A DNA stretch of 64,000 nucleotides from Chitinophagaceae bacterium (lineage in GTDB: Bacteria > Bacteroidota > Bacteroidia > Chitinophagales > Chitinophagaceae): contig JADKJX010000003.1 of assembly GCA_016720775.1 (NCBI GenBank), positions 310,001 through 374,000 on the forward strand. The letters run 5' to 3'. Both the position numbers and the translations under genes were made by a program. Positions within the stretch are counted from its first letter, which is position 1; each line of letters opens with the position of its first letter. The notes below the pieces were generated by a model that had not been told where the DNA came from, ran no database searches, and saw only the letters and a list, made by a program, of their open reading frames with translations. Below, piece by piece: positions 63,138-64,000 of this stretch.

Positions 63138-63518
63138 ATGCCTACAATACAACAATTAGTAAGAAAAGGAAGGGAAATCATTAAAGCCAAAAGCAAGTCG
63201 AGGGCTTTGGATAGTTGCCCGCAACGTCGTGGTGTTTGTACAAGGGTGTACACAACTACGCCTAAAAAGCCAAACTCGGCTTTGCGTAAAGTAGCTAAAG
63301 TAAGGTTGACCAATAAAATTGAGGTTATTGCCTATATTCCGGGAGAAGGACACAATCTGCAGGAGCACTCAATCGTATTGATACGTGGTGGCAGGGTGAA
63401 AGATCTTCCAGGTGTTCGTTACCACATTGTACGTGGAAGCCTTGATACTGCCGGTGTTAAAGACCGTAAGCAGAGCCGCAGTAAATACGGAACTAAAAAA
63501 GAAAAAGCTAAAAAATAA
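63138..63518 (+). CDS. rpsL: 30S ribosomal protein S12
   Basis: A 126-residue protein of the decoding centre. Universal motifs are intact: MPTIQQLVRKGR, TTPKKPNSALRKVAKVRL (wild-type Lys at the streptomycin site), VIAYIPGEGHNLQEHS, RVKDLPGVRYHIVRG (wild-type second site) and RSKYGTKK at the end. It starts the str operon; rpsG follows after 71 nt. Confidence 0.98.
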   Translation: MPTIQQLVRKGREIIKAKSKSRALDSCPQRRGVCTRVYTTTPKKPNSALRKVAKVRLTNKIEVIAYIPGEGHNLQEHSIVLIRGGRVKDLPGVRYHIVRGSLDTAGVKDRKQSRSKYGTKKEKAKK

Positions 63519-63524
63519 TCCTTC

Positions 63525-63547
63525 CCTTCGACTTCGCTCAGGGTAAA
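63525..63547. repeat. Dispersed CCTTCGACTTCGCTCAGGGTAAA-type repeat between rpsL and rpsG
   Basis: This 23-bp stretch matches, on the other strand, 20 of 23 bases of 13984-14006 inside the methyltransferase gene, and a shorter part matches 37675-37694 inside dprA. It looks like a dispersed element in an otherwise compact operon. Confidence 0.75.
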
Positions 63548-63589
63548 CTACCCAGGCAGGAAAAGGCAGGAAGAAAAAATAAAATAACA

Positions 63590-64000
63590 ATGAGGAAGAC
63601 ACAACCCAAAAAGATACCATTAGCACCAGATCCAAAGTTTAACGACAAACTGGTTACACGTTTTGTAAACAACCTGATGTGGGCTGGTAAAAAAAGTGGT
63701 GCATACATTATTTTTTATGATGCTTTGGACAAAGTAGCCAAGCAAACAGGCGAAGATGGTTATGAAGTGTGGAAAAAAGCCCTGGCAAATATCACGCCGG
63801 GTGTTGAAGTACGCAGCCGCCGTATTGGTGGTGCCACATTCCAGATACCGGCTGAAGTACGTGCCGATAGAAAGACCTCGTTAAGCATAAAGTGGATGGT
63901 TAAGTACAGCCGTGAAAGAAATGGCCGTAGCATGGCAGACAAATTAGCCAATGAGATCGTGGCGGCAAGCAAAGGGGAAGGCGCTGCTTTCAAAAAGAAA
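63590..64000 (+). CDS. rpsG: 30S ribosomal protein S7, 3' end outside window
   Basis: The ATG at 63590 opens a frame of 137 codons with no stop by the window end (usual length about 155). Sequence: MRKTQPKKIPLAPDPKFNDK, then TRFVNNLMWAGKKSGAYIIFYDA, VEVRSRRIGGATFQIPAEVR and NGRSMADKLANEI, all typical of S7, which nucleates 30S head assembly on 16S rRNA. Second gene of the str operon. The C-terminal segment is cut off by the edge. Confidence 0.97.
   Translation, partial: MRKTQPKKIPLAPDPKFNDKLVTRFVNNLMWAGKKSGAYIIFYDALDKVAKQTGEDGYEVWKKALANITPGVEVRSRRIGGATFQIPAEVRADRKTSLSIKWMVKYSRERNGRSMADKLANEIVAASKGEGAAFKKK

Overview
The window looks like a chromosomal segment of a Bacteroidetes (Bacteroidota) bacterium, most likely of the Chitinophagaceae. 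The signs are a 290-residue primary sigma factor of the Bacteroidetes type, TAnnTTTG promoter elements, a SusC/SusD pair, and type IX secretion (T9SS) genes: SprA, a PorE-like OmpA protein, and proteins with type A and type B C-terminal sorting domains. No tRNA, rRNA, CRISPR array, prophage or insertion sequence is visible. The genus assignment is an inference from protein style only.

Layout. 1-3.2 kb: end of ftsA and ftsZ (cell division). 3.3-10.6 kb: small secreted or unknown proteins, a broken M20 dipeptidase, an exported superoxide dismutase, a YjgP/YjgQ (LptF/G) permease and a START-like protein. 10.8-14.3 kb: rpoD, odhB (2-oxoglutarate dehydrogenase E2) and an RsmB-like rRNA methyltransferase carrying a heptanucleotide repeat. 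14.3-25.9 kb: a T9SS-exported subtilisin, fabH, ruvA and the 2428-residue T9SS translocon gene sprA. 26-33.8 kb: hairpin repeats, an SDR oxidoreductase, a large PKD-type adhesin-like protein with a type B sorting domain, and a decayed paralogue of it. 33.9-45.1 kb: alpha/beta hydrolase, DUF4105 protein, guaB, dprA, PorE-like protein, queE, folD, and a translationally coupled pair of outer-membrane barrel genes, the second with a ComEA-like helix-hairpin-helix N-terminus. 45.3-51.2 kb: SusC, SusD and a DUF1735 lipoprotein. 51.2-64 kb: housekeeping genes (DUF3467, radC, prs, rplY, yidC, a TPR protein, a ComA-type phosphosulfolactate synthase, aroE, a thioesterase, rdgB, ilvE, rpsL, start of rpsG).

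How the parts fit. SprA is the outer-membrane T9SS channel and the PorE-like protein probably ties the machine to peptidoglycan. The subtilisin and the PKD protein are likely cargo. SusC/SusD/DUF1735 form a nutrient uptake locus of unknown substrate.

The most notable signals are not classic features. A 10-unit heptamer repeat sits inside the coding region of the rRNA methyltransferase. Dispersed AT-rich and CGAAG-type repeats are read in frame as signal peptides and protein linkers. Three genes have a -7 promoter element 3-4 nt from the ATG and may be leaderless. Four otherwise conserved genes carry frameshifts or deletions; most of these are one-base changes in homopolymers and could be sequence error.
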